Notes under the pieces: generated by a model
Database searches by the model: none
Told to the model about the DNA's origin: nothing
The model's input: only the letters and a program-made list of their open reading frames with translations
Assembly: GCA_964446585.1 (NCBI GenBank)
Contig: CAYUPI010000045.1
Span: 1 to 44,429, forward strand
Reading direction: 5' to 3'
DNA: 44,429 nt
Source: CAYUPI01 sp964446585
Lineage (GTDB): Bacteria; Verrucomicrobiota; Verrucomicrobiia; Limisphaerales; UBA8199
Shown here: positions 27,537 to 34,688 of the stretch, piece by piece
Position numbering within the stretch: the first letter of the stretch is position 1
Layout of the letters: each line of letters starts with the position of its first letter
Made by a program: the position numbers and the translations under genes

Positions 27537-27962
27537 ATGAAGATCGGTTCTCCCTTTCCGCACAAAAAGGCGCGGATCGAGATCATTCCGCTTATCGACA
27601 TCATGTTTTTTTTGCTGGCGTCGTTCATGCTGGCAAGCCTGGCGTTGATCCGCCTGCAGTCGATCAAGATGGATCTGCCCACGGGCCAGCAGGCCTCGAA
27701 GAGCAACCGCAAGGACATTATCAACCTCGCGGTGAAGAGAAACGGGGATATATACCTGGACAAAGCCCCGATCACCTCGATCGAACTGCGCAGCTACCTC
27801 TCAAACGATTTTCGCACCAATCCCACCGTGGCGGTGTACATCTCCGGAGATCCCGAAGCGACCCACGGCATGATCATCGACACGCTCGATTTGGTGCGCC
27901 AGGAAGGCATCCAAAAGGTTTCGTTTGCGATCTCGGCCCCGCCGCCCGCGCAACAACCGTAG
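27537..27962 (+). CDS. exbD: biopolymer transporter ExbD/TolR, first copy
   Basis: ExbD is the partner of ExbB, with one membrane helix and a periplasmic domain. The protein is 141 residues. The helix carries the essential proton-path aspartate (Asp21 in IIPLIDIMFFLL). The periplasmic part shows the ExbD end VAVYISGDPEATHGMIIDTLD. The start MKIGSPFPHKKARIEI is almost the same as that of the second copy downstream, so the pair arose by duplication; beyond the helix they have diverged. The 61 bases before it contain a short CTCCAAACACCAAGCTC word run like the larger element after this gene. Confidence 0.92.
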   Translation: MKIGSPFPHKKARIEIIPLIDIMFFLLASFMLASLALIRLQSIKMDLPTGQQASKSNRKDIINLAVKRNGDIYLDKAPITSIELRSYLSNDFRTNPTVAVYISGDPEATHGMIIDTLDLVRQEGIQKVSFAISAPPPAQQP

Positions 27963-28040
27963 TTGGTAAAGCTCATGCCATCTGTGCTTCACACTCCGGA
28001 CTGCAGCAACTGGCGACGGTCTAGCGCCGAAGTCGGAGAG

Positions 28041-28179
28041 AAATCCCAAGTTCCAAAACCCAAACTCCAAACAAATCCCAAGATCCAAGCTCCAAGCAGT
28101 CAGTGGTTGCACGTATGTTCTTGGGACTTGGAAGTTGGAGATTGTTCGGGATTTGGGATTTGGGGGTTGGGGGTTTTGG
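28041..28179. repeat. long imperfect inverted repeat of CCAA/TTGG words
   Basis: The left arm (about 28041-28096) is a chain of short related words such as AATCCCAAG, TTCCAAAAC and CTCCAAAC. The right arm (about 28120-28179) reads TTGGGACTTGGAAG and TTTGGGATTTGGG, its approximate complement. The loop is about 23 bases. The right arm ends one base before the ATG of the second exbD, so the hairpin would hold the ribosome-binding region of that gene. Low-complexity hairpins of this kind recur in intergenic gaps of this sort of genome; how they arise is not known to me. Confidence 0.8.
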
Positions 28180-28180
28180 T

Positions 28181-28603
28181 ATGAAAATTGGTTCGCCATT
28201 GCCTCACAAGAAGGCGCGCATCGAGATCATTCCGCTGATCGACATCATGTTCTTTCTGCTCGCGGCGTTCCTGCTGGCCAGCCTCAGCATGATGCGCATG
28301 CAGACGGTCAAAATGGACTTGCCGACCGCCGTGACGGCGAAGCGCGATTTCAAGCCCGACATTCTGAACATCTCCGTCAAAGCCAATGGTCAGGTCTATT
28401 ACGAGAAAAATTCCGTGAATTTGGATGAGTTGCAAAAAATCCTGATCGACGCCCTGCGGAAAAACACGAATGTGCCCGTTTATATCAGTGGAGATCGTGA
28501 AACGAAGCACGGCGCCATTAATCGCGTCCTGGACCTGGTCCGGCGCCAGGGGATTCAAAAGGTTTCATTCGCGATTTCCCCGGCCCCGCCGCCGGCCAAG
28601 TGA
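28181..28603 (+). CDS. exbD: biopolymer transporter ExbD/TolR, second copy
   Basis: This 140-residue paralogue of the preceding ExbD keeps the helix and the aspartate (Asp21 in IIPLIDIMFFLL), the segment VPVYISGDRETKHG and the end GIQKVSFAIS, but differs through the middle of the periplasmic domain. A longer open frame starts 78 bases upstream (28103) inside the inverted repeat; the ATG at 28181 is chosen because it aligns exactly with the start of the first copy. Two different ExbD subunits beside one ExbB suggest a mixed ExbD dimer or two alternative motors. Confidence 0.92.
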   Translation: MKIGSPLPHKKARIEIIPLIDIMFFLLAAFLLASLSMMRMQTVKMDLPTAVTAKRDFKPDILNISVKANGQVYYEKNSVNLDELQKILIDALRKNTNVPVYISGDRETKHGAINRVLDLVRRQGIQKVSFAISPAPPPAK

Positions 28604-28611
28604 TTACGTCG

Positions 28612-28663
28612 GAGCGTGGAGCGTAAGAGCGTGAAAACGCACACGCTCCGACGCTCGACGCTC
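28612..28663. repeat. inverted repeat of GAGCGT words between convergent genes
   Basis: Arms 28612-28633 and 28642-28663 match at 19 of 22 positions with an 8-base loop (AAAACGCA). The words GAGCGTG, GAGCGTA and GAGCGTG follow each other. It lies between the stop of the second exbD (28603) and the stop of the coiled-coil gene (28672) and may act as a two-way terminator, though neither side has a good U-tract. Confidence 0.75.
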
Positions 28664-28671
28664 TTCGCGCT

Positions 28672-29208
28672 TTACTTCTTCGGCGGCGCATTGGTCGCCT
28701 GCCGCGCAAGCTCTTCCTGCTGCTGGTTCCACCGCTCGGCCAGCGCATTATAGTCGGCCGTCAGTTTGTTAAATTTTCTGACTACTTCGCTGCCTTCCTC
28801 CGCCAGTTTTTTCATCCGTTCGTTCTGCTCGAGAATCGTCTGGTTTGCGTTCGTGAGATTCTCGCTCGTCCTCTGGTAGGCATCTTTGTACACGAGCATT
28901 TGTTTTTCCGTCTTTTGGAGATCGTTGGTCGCTTTGTCCAAATCCTTTGACAACTGGGCGATCTGCATGTCGTTCGATTTGACCGTTTGAGTGAGCTGCT
29001 TCCGCTGAGTATCAAGACGCTGGATTTCCTCATGGTCGCGACGCACGGCGGCTTCGAGATTCAGGATCGCCTCCGTCTTATCATGCACCACATTAGTCAA
29101 ATCCTGCAGCCGTTTGCGCAGATCGGTCTCGCGCACCCATTGAAAAGCAACCAGGCCGCAAAGGCACAAGGCAAAAAAGATTAAGAGGTTTTGCAGGAAA
29201 TCTTTCAT
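28672..29208 (-). CDS. membrane-anchored coiled-coil protein of unknown function
   Basis: The protein is 178 residues: one N-terminal membrane helix (about 5-24) and then heptad-rich charged sequence to about residue 165, ending in a Gln/Ala/Pro/Lys tail (ATNAPPKK). No enzyme motif is visible. The shape, one helix plus a long coiled coil, resembles divisome or envelope spacer proteins, but I do not recognise the family. GGGA lies six bases before the ATG at 29208. It converges on exbD and is divergent from galE. Confidence 0.7.
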   Translation of the reverse strand: MKDFLQNLLIFFALCLCGLVAFQWVRETDLRKRLQDLTNVVHDKTEAILNLEAAVRRDHEEIQRLDTQRKQLTQTVKSNDMQIAQLSKDLDKATNDLQKTEKQMLVYKDAYQRTSENLTNANQTILEQNERMKKLAEEGSEVVRKFNKLTADYNALAERWNQQQEELARQATNAPPKK

Positions 29209-29392
29209 TCGTCCCTAGGCATTCCTGAGCAAACCTCTCAGGTTTTAGGTTGATTGTCAAAGAATTGAGGGCCGCTTCCGCAATGCCCCATTCCGCGCTC
29301 CGTCTCCTAGGTCCGCATTGGCTGACCCCTTGCTTGCTCGCGCCTGCTTTTCCCGATTGAGCCTCTGGCCAGCCCCGTCTAGCCTGCCTTTC

Positions 29393-30364
29393 ATGAACGT
29401 CCTGGTCACCGGCGGCGCCGGTTACATCGGCTCGGTTTGCACTGAGCAACTGCTCGACGCCGGTCATTCCGTGACGGTTTATGATGATTTGAGCGAGGGC
29501 CACCGCTCCGCAGTCGATGCCCGCGCACGGTTCGTTTTGGGCCAGCCCGACCAGCAGAACCATCTCCTGCATACCACTCAGAAAGCCCGGCCCGATGCCA
29601 TCATGCACTTCGCGGCCAATGCGCTGGTGCCTGAATCCATGGCTAATCCAAGAAAATATTTTCACAACAATGTCGTCAATGGCCTCAAGCTGCTCGACGC
29701 GGCCGTCGAATGCGGTGTCAGGAAATTTGTCTTCAGTTCCACTTGTGCGACGTACGGCCCGCCGGACCACGTGCCGATGACAGAGGACCTGCCGCAGCGG
29801 CCGATCAACCCGTACGGCGAATCGAAGCTCATGTTCGAGAAAATTCTGGCCTGGTACCGACAGATTTACGGCCTGGAGTTCATCGCTTTCCGCTATTTCA
29901 ACGCAGCAGGCGCAAGCGCAAAGTTCGGCGAACACCATCGCACCGAGACTCACCTCATTCCCAACGTGCTGAAGGTCGCGCTCGGCCTCGCGGAGCACTG
30001 CGAAGTTTATGGCACTGATTATCCGACGCCCGACGGCACATGCATTCGGGATTACATCCACATTGTCGATCTGGCGCAGGCGCACATCCTCGGCCTGGCC
30101 GAAGGACGCGGAGGCTTTTACAACCTCGGAAATGGCGACGGTTATTCGGTTCGGCAGGTGATTACGACCTGTGAACACATAACGGGCAAGAAGTTACCCA
30201 TCATCGAAAAGCCGCGCCGTGAGGGTGATCCACCGCGGCTGGTCGCTTCCGCTGAGAAAGCGATACGTGAGTTGGGTTGGAAATCGAAGTTCCCCAAACT
30301 GGAAGACATCATCCGGAGCGCATGGGACTGGCATCAACGCCATCCGAATGGCTACCCGGACTGA
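29393..30364 (+). CDS. galE: UDP-glucose 4-epimerase
   Basis: This NAD-dependent short-chain dehydrogenase interconverts UDP-glucose and UDP-galactose (or the N-acetyl forms) for envelope polysaccharide synthesis. From the ATG at 29393 it has 323 residues, the normal length; the frame is open upstream but the glycine-rich NAD loop (Gly7-Gly8-Ala-Gly10-x-x-Gly13 in VTGGAGYIGS) must lie near the N-terminus. The catalytic set is complete: the SST at 115-117 and Tyr141-x3-Lys145. FRYFNAAGA and the substrate loop TPDGTCIRDYIH are typical of GalE. No other sugar-nucleotide genes are next to it. Confidence 0.94.
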   Translation: MNVLVTGGAGYIGSVCTEQLLDAGHSVTVYDDLSEGHRSAVDARARFVLGQPDQQNHLLHTTQKARPDAIMHFAANALVPESMANPRKYFHNNVVNGLKLLDAAVECGVRKFVFSSTCATYGPPDHVPMTEDLPQRPINPYGESKLMFEKILAWYRQIYGLEFIAFRYFNAAGASAKFGEHHRTETHLIPNVLKVALGLAEHCEVYGTDYPTPDGTCIRDYIHIVDLAQAHILGLAEGRGGFYNLGNGDGYSVRQVITTCEHITGKKLPIIEKPRREGDPPRLVASAEKAIRELGWKSKFPKLEDIIRSAWDWHQRHPNGYPD

Positions 30365-30375
30365 AATTCGAGCGG

Positions 30376-30450
30376 AACGTAACCGCCGACGTCAGTCGGC
30401 GCTCACTTTTCGTCCGCAATAATGCGCCGACTGAGGTCGGCGGCTACGTT
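30376..30450. repeat. REPIN-like double palindrome (GCCGAC type)
   Basis: Arms 30376-30402 and 30424-30450 are inverted copies matching at 25 of 27 positions around a 21-base spacer. Each arm holds its own small hairpin: GCCGAC-GTCA-GTCGGC on the left and GCCGAC-TGAG-GTCGGC on the right. Two hairpin units facing each other is the layout of a REPIN. It starts 12 bases after the galE stop. The rest of the 220-base gap before the response regulator shows nothing clear. Confidence 0.75.
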
Positions 30451-30584
30451 GTCATTGGCCCTGACTTGAACTGAGGAAAATCGCCATCCAGAATTGACCC
30501 GACTGCTTGCTCAGGTAACATGAAGCTCAACAATTTCGCAGATCGCCGGACCGAGATGCCAGTTCGACCAACATAGCACTGCCG

Positions 30585-31862
30585 ATGAAACGAATCCTGT
30601 TCGTGGACGATGATCCGCTCGTGCTGCGCATCTATCAGGAAGCGCTCGCGCGGCGTGGATTTTCCGTGGAGCCGGCCCACGATGGTCTGACCGCGTCCAA
30701 AGCCCTCCGCACCTCCAAACCGGATCTCATAGTGTTGGACTTGATGATGCCTAAACTCACGGGCGTGGACGTTCTCAAATTCGTTCGTTCTCAACCCGAG
30801 CTGGCGCAACTGCCGGTAATCGTGCTTTCCAATTCGTACATGGACGATCTGGCCAGAGATGCGGCGGCGGCTGGGGCGCAGAAGGCCTTGCTCAAGGTCC
30901 GCTGCACACCTTCCATATTGCTGGAGGCCATTTATGAGCTGCTGGAAGGCAGGCCAGCCGGCCACGACGTGTCTCAATTGCTCGCAGCTCCGAAAAAAGG
31001 GACAGCCCCTCCCGCGCGCGCGGTTCCTGCTGCGGCTCAGGCCGCCGCGCCGCCCACACCAGTCCAGCCCGCCGCCAGCGCGCCGGCCGCTGCCCCGGCC
31101 CAACCCGCAGTCAGCGATGCGGAGTTCCACGCCCAGGCGCGGAGCTATTTTCTGGAAAATGCCACCGCCACCTGCTCCGGGCTGCGCAATAACTTCCAGG
31201 CGTTTGCGCGGGCCAAAACCGACGTCGAACGGGAAATGCAGTTGCTCAACCTGTATCGCAACGTCCATTTCCTCGCCGCCAGCGCCGGGCTGGCGCAGTG
31301 TCACCCGATTGCGCGCATGGCGAGTGTGTTCGAGGCCATGCTCTTTGAGCTGAAGGAAAGGCGCGCTCACATGAGCCCGTCGGTGCTGCGCACGGGCGCG
31401 TTGGCCGTAGATTTCTTTGAAGCCCTCTTCCAGCACGCTCGCGGCTCGACCCATGATGCCCCGCCGTCCGGCCGAGTACTGGTCGTGGACGACGACGCGC
31501 TGTCCAACCGCCTGGTAGTAGCGGCCTTGCGGAACGCCCAGCTTCAGCCCCGCAGCACCGCCGATCCGCTGGTTGGCCTTCAATGGCTGCGCGAGACTAC
31601 TTTCGATCTGGTCATGCTGGACATCGAAATGCCCGGGATGAATGGATTCGAGTTATGTCAGCGCCTGCGACAATTGCCGGGATATCAGAAGACGCCGGTG
31701 ATCTACGTCACCGGCCATAGCGACTTCGAGAGTCGCGCCAAGAGCGCTCTGAGCGGGGGCGATGATCTGATCGCTAAGCCTGTTTTTCCTATGGAACTCG
31801 CCGTTAAAGCGATGACACACCTGCTCAGCAATCAATTGGCGATCAAACCCGTTCCGGGCTAG
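30585..31862 (+). CDS. response regulator with two receiver domains and a degenerate Hpt-like domain
   Basis: This 425-residue cytoplasmic protein has a receiver domain at about 1-122 (phospho-acceptor Asp52 in LIVLDLMMP, acidic pocket Asp8-Asp10), an Ala/Pro linker (about 135-177), an alpha-helical middle (about 178-287), and a second receiver (about 296-415; Asp346 in LVMLDIEMP, Thr376, Lys398). The middle has NVHFLAASAGL at 226-236, which lines up with the Hpt phosphotransfer motif (A)HxLKGSAG: the His (228) is kept but Lys-Gly is Ala-Ala. In receiver 1 the invariant Lys (104) lies in LLKVR instead of KP. There is no DNA-binding or enzymatic output domain, so it should work by protein contact in a phosphorelay. 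No histidine kinase gene is adjacent. Confidence 0.85.
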   Translation: MKRILFVDDDPLVLRIYQEALARRGFSVEPAHDGLTASKALRTSKPDLIVLDLMMPKLTGVDVLKFVRSQPELAQLPVIVLSNSYMDDLARDAAAAGAQKALLKVRCTPSILLEAIYELLEGRPAGHDVSQLLAAPKKGTAPPARAVPAAAQAAAPPTPVQPAASAPAAAPAQPAVSDAEFHAQARSYFLENATATCSGLRNNFQAFARAKTDVEREMQLLNLYRNVHFLAASAGLAQCHPIARMASVFEAMLFELKERRAHMSPSVLRTGALAVDFFEALFQHARGSTHDAPPSGRVLVVDDDALSNRLVVAALRNAQLQPRSTADPLVGLQWLRETTFDLVMLDIEMPGMNGFELCQRLRQLPGYQKTPVIYVTGHSDFESRAKSALSGGDDLIAKPVFPMELAVKAMTHLLSNQLAIKPVPG

Positions 31863-31930
31863 ACGACCACTGATTCTTTAGCGCCCTTCGATGTGCCTCC
31901 GAGCGAACAAATCAGCGGTGGGATGATTTG

Positions 31931-33559
31931 ATGCACCTGGCGCCGATTGATTGGGCTATCATCGTGACCTATCTGGTCGGCTGCATGGTCGCCGGCATCT
32001 GGATGCGCCGATTTGTGCGCGGCGTGGAGGATTTCGCCATAGCGGGGAGGGCCATGGATCTGAACCTCGGTATCGCTTCATTGGCGGCGACCGAACTCGG
32101 CCTGGTGACCGTCATGTACACGGCGCAACTTGGATTCACCAATGGTTTCGCCGGGGCCACCATCGGCGTGCTGATGGCCGGAGCAATGTACCTCGTTGGC
32201 CGTACCGGTTTTGTCATCGGTCCATTGCGGGGTGCGGGCGTGATGACAATTCCAGAGCTGTTTGAGAAACGGTTCGGTGTCAAGGTCCGTTGGCTCGCCG
32301 GTCTGTTCGTCGTGCTCGGTGGTGTGTTGAACATGGGCATTTTTCTGCGGCTCGGCGGCGAGTTTTTGGTGGCTGTGACCGGCATGCCCGTGGCATGGCT
32401 CGAATGGGTAATGACTGCGCTGCTTGGGATTATCCTGTTGTACACGGTCATGGGTGGGATGCTCTCTGTGCTCGTGACCGATTACCTCCAGTTCATCGTG
32501 AAGGGCGCTGGCATCGTCGTAACTTCTCTTCTGGTCATCACGAGCCTGGGTTGGCATGACCTGGTTACCGGGCTTTGGCTTTGCTTCGAGGGCACGATCG
32601 CGGGCGCGGGCCAAACGCTCAAAGCGCATCCCTTCAACCCGTTTCACTCGACCAATTTCGGCTGGGGCTACATCCTCTGGCAGTTGGTCTTTCAAATCGC
32701 CGTCGTTACAACCTGGCAAACTCAGATCTCGCGCGTGCTCTCCGCTCGCGATGAGCCCACAGCCCGCCGGATGTATCGGCGCACGGCATTTTATTTTGTC
32801 GGCCGATTCGGCTTGCCCGGGCTCTGGGGTGCGGCCGCACTTGTCTATTTTTCGCAACACGGCGGATTGCCGAGCGAGCTTCAGGGCCTGCCGGCAAACG
32901 AGGCCAGCTTGCGCGCGACGCCGGCCTACCTGGGCTTGCTGCTGCCGACCGGTTTCATCGGTCTGCTATTGGCGGCGGCCCTCGCGGCCGAAATGTCCAC
33001 AGACAGCGGTTACTTGCTGACCTGGGCCACTGTAATTTACAACGATCTAATCATGCCCTGCCTCAAGCGCCCGCTCTCTCAAGCCCGCCGATTACTCCTG
33101 ACCCGCGGCCTGGTGCTTGCGCTTGGTGTGTTCCTCCTGTTTTATGGTCTCTGGTACCAGATGCCCGGCAATGCGTGGGATTACCTCGCTGTCACCGGCA
33201 ATATTTATCTGGCCAGCGTCTTCACTTTGCTCGTCGCAGCGCTTTACTGGCGGCGCGCGACTTCCACCGGCGCTTACGCCGCCCTGGTGTTGGGCGCAAT
33301 CGGGCCCGTCTCGTTCCTGGTCTTGAACGTGCTGGCGCTCAAGGCCGGCCAAATCAGTGCCCACTCCCCGCTGGTTCTTACGTTCGCCCAGCGGTGCTTG
33401 ATTCGCTTCCATAAGACGTTTCCCGATGCAGGGTCCATTCCGCCGGCGGCGGCGGGTGCTTCCTCTTTCGCTTTGGCATTTCTGGGAATGATCGCCGGCT
33501 CGCTGCTCTCGCGCCGACCGGCCGGGGCGAAAGTTCCTGCTCTGGAGGTGGCCTCATGA
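31931..33559 (+). CDS. sodium:solute symporter family protein
   Basis: This inner-membrane protein of 542 residues belongs to the SSS family, importing a small solute with sodium. About 13 helices are expected. Family marks are the N-terminal WIIVTYLVGC-like helix (here WAIIVTYLVGCMVAGIWM), GRAMDLNLGIASLAATELG, and AAALAAEMSTDSGYLLTWATVIYNDL in the region that carries sodium-site residues. The ATG at 31931 is preferred to a TTG one codon before it. Its stop overlaps the start of the next small gene (ATGA), so the two are translated together. The solute (sugar, amino acid, proline, organic acid) cannot be named. Confidence 0.9.
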   Translation: MHLAPIDWAIIVTYLVGCMVAGIWMRRFVRGVEDFAIAGRAMDLNLGIASLAATELGLVTVMYTAQLGFTNGFAGATIGVLMAGAMYLVGRTGFVIGPLRGAGVMTIPELFEKRFGVKVRWLAGLFVVLGGVLNMGIFLRLGGEFLVAVTGMPVAWLEWVMTALLGIILLYTVMGGMLSVLVTDYLQFIVKGAGIVVTSLLVITSLGWHDLVTGLWLCFEGTIAGAGQTLKAHPFNPFHSTNFGWGYILWQLVFQIAVVTTWQTQISRVLSARDEPTARRMYRRTAFYFVGRFGLPGLWGAAALVYFSQHGGLPSELQGLPANEASLRATPAYLGLLLPTGFIGLLLAAALAAEMSTDSGYLLTWATVIYNDLIMPCLKRPLSQARRLLLTRGLVLALGVFLLFYGLWYQMPGNAWDYLAVTGNIYLASVFTLLVAALYWRRATSTGAYAALVLGAIGPVSFLVLNVLALKAGQISAHSPLVLTFAQRCLIRFHKTFPDAGSIPPAAAGASSFALAFLGMIAGSLLSRRPAGAKVPALEVAS

Positions 33560-33732
33560 TCGATCTCTTTTTGGTCTTCTGGACGCTGATGATCTTCCTC
33601 TCGATCGCATGGTACGGTTTCCTCCTGTTCTACGTCGGTTTCAAAGGCGGCAAGGAGATTGCGACCCTGACGAAGACGCTGGGCGCGTCGCCCCAGCAGT
33701 CGAAATCCTCCTCGCCTGCGTCAGCCTCGTAA
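33556..33732 (+). CDS. 58-residue membrane protein coupled to the symporter
   Basis: A short gene starts at the ATG that overlaps the symporter stop by four bases (ATGA) and ends in TAA at 33730-33732. It encodes one hydrophobic helix (about residues 3-28, LFLVFWTLMIFLSIAWYGFL), then GFKGGKEIATLTKTLG and a Ser/Pro-rich tail. The overlap, codon use and membrane helix support a real gene. Small partner proteins next to symporters of this family are known in other bacteria, where they help activity or assembly; that role here is inference. Confidence 0.75.
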   Translation: MIDLFLVFWTLMIFLSIAWYGFLLFYVGFKGGKEIATLTKTLGASPQQSKSSSPASAS

Positions 33733-33764
33733 ACTCACCGGTCAACCGACCTCGCGAAGCGTTT

Positions 33765-33894
33765 GGAGTGCGGCGGCAAGCGAAGCGCTGACGCCGCTTT
33801 TGCTCAATTCATCCAGCCGCTGACGTGGTGAGTTGATGAGTTAGCGCTTCCGAGAGTCCAAAGCGGAGTCGCGCTTCGCTTGCCGCCGCACTCC
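33765..33894. repeat. palindrome copy 1 flanking the RAYT relic (REPIN-like)
   Basis: Arms 33765-33788 and 33871-33894 are perfect inverted copies of 24 bases (GGAGTGCGGCGG..., GCGCTTCGCTTG... on the right) around an 82-base middle. The same arm recurs in copy 2 at 34490-34610. The right arm overlaps the 3' end of the RAYT reading frame, which runs on into it before a stop at 33841-33843. The middle holds GACGCCGC/GCGGAGTC remnants of a longer stem. Confidence 0.9.
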
Positions 33895-34477
33895 ATATTG
33901 CCATTCAGGCGATGGTACATATTCGTCCGGGATTACGAGTTTGTCGATTTTAAAGCTGTAGATTGTCTTCACTTGTGCAGGCGTCGCTGTCCTCTCGAAC
34001 CAGGCTGCGCTGCACCACGGCTACTGGTTGGCGACATGCACTAATTCATGTTTCACGGCATTGGAATGGGTGTAGTTGAGGCGGGCCAAATAGGATTTCT
34101 CATAGGTAAGGCGCGTCTCGCGAAAGTTATGCCAGACCTTCCGACCGGATGCTCCGTCCAATCTGTTAATCCATTTCGCCGTCTTCTCGTGAAGCTGTCC
34201 GAGTGCGCGACTCAGACTGCTCGCGCCGTGCTCGCAAGGTGGTGAGTGGGCCACGAAGTGATAATGGTTTGAAAAAACGGCCCAGGCCTCCAGGTGCCAT
34301 CCGAAATCCCGACAGACTGTCAGCAATCCGCGATGCAGCACCCGAAGCCTTTCGACGCGCGCGAAGTGATGCTGTTTGGTAAGTGCCGGCCGTCACGAAA
34401 AACGTCCCACCCTCGGCCAGGCGGTGCACAGGGGCATGCGGCCAGGGCGTATGTCGTTCCGCAGACATCGGGCGCAT
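33841..34477 (-). pseudogene. broken REP-associated tyrosine transposase (RAYT, Y1 family)
   Basis: Three pieces in two frames form one IS200-like Y1 transposase. From the ATG at 34477: MSAERHTPWPHAPVHRLAEG (near the start) and GTFFVTAGTY; then a shift in frame near 34375-34380 leads to KQHHFARVERLRVLHRGLL, the HUH motif in AVFSNHYHFV, and YEKSYLARLNYTHSNAVKHE, the expected region of the catalytic tyrosine. At 34021-34023 a TAG replaces what should be a Tyr codon (ANQ-stop-PWCSAAWFE), after which the same frame continues for 60 codons (FERTATPAQVKTIYSFKIDK) to a TAA at 33841. The natural end is probably near 33898, before the palindrome. Both lesions inactivate it. RAYT proteins move REP/REPIN palindromes, and two such palindromes flank this gene. 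Confidence 0.88.
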
Positions 34478-34489
34478 GGTGCTAATTCT

Positions 34490-34610
34490 GGAGTGCGGCG
34501 GCAAGCGAAGCGCGACGCCGCTTTCGACTCTCGGGAGAGCTGACTGATCACGATATCCGCTGGACGGATTCAGCAAGAGCGGCGTCGCGCTTCGCTTGCC
34601 GCCGCACTCC
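34490..34610. repeat. palindrome copy 2 flanking the RAYT relic (REPIN-like)
   Basis: Arms 34490-34522 and 34578-34610 are perfect inverted copies of 33 bases around a 55-base middle, and share the GGAGTGCGGCGGCAAGCG arm with copy 1. Each arm has an internal hairpin (GCGGCG with CGCCGC). It lies just upstream of the RAYT start (34477) and 11 bases from the terminator of the LamG gene. An open frame reading through it yields ECGGKRSATPLL-type peptide, which should not be called a gene. Confidence 0.92.
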
Positions 34611-34620
34611 AAAGCGTAAC

Positions 34621-34651
34621 AAAAAAGCGGCCGGGAGGTCATCCCGGCCGC
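34621..34651 (-). terminator. Rho-independent terminator of the LamG gene
   Basis: On the minus strand a perfect 10-bp stem (GCGGCCGGGA with TCCCGGCCGC) with a 5-base loop is followed by TTTTTTGTT. It begins 38 bases after the stop of the LamG/Ig gene. Confidence 0.93.
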
Positions 34652-34688
34652 CTGAATTCTTCGCCTCAAAGGCGCGCCCGCCGAACGT

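Noticed and set aside
30444..31583. Minus-strand open frame of 379 codons across the response regulator
   Set aside because: The plus strand encodes two clear receiver domains; the antisense frame has Arg/Gly-rich, featureless sequence.
33765..34610. A composite insertion sequence with terminal inverted repeats
   Set aside because: The outer sequences are complete palindromes on each side rather than single terminal repeats, there is no target duplication that I can see, and the enzyme is of the Y1 RAYT type, which does not use such ends.
34166..34669. Minus-strand open frame of 167 codons reading through the palindrome
   Set aside because: Its first part is translated palindrome (ECGGKRSATPLL type) and terminator; only the piece after the ATG at 34477 belongs to the RAYT relic.
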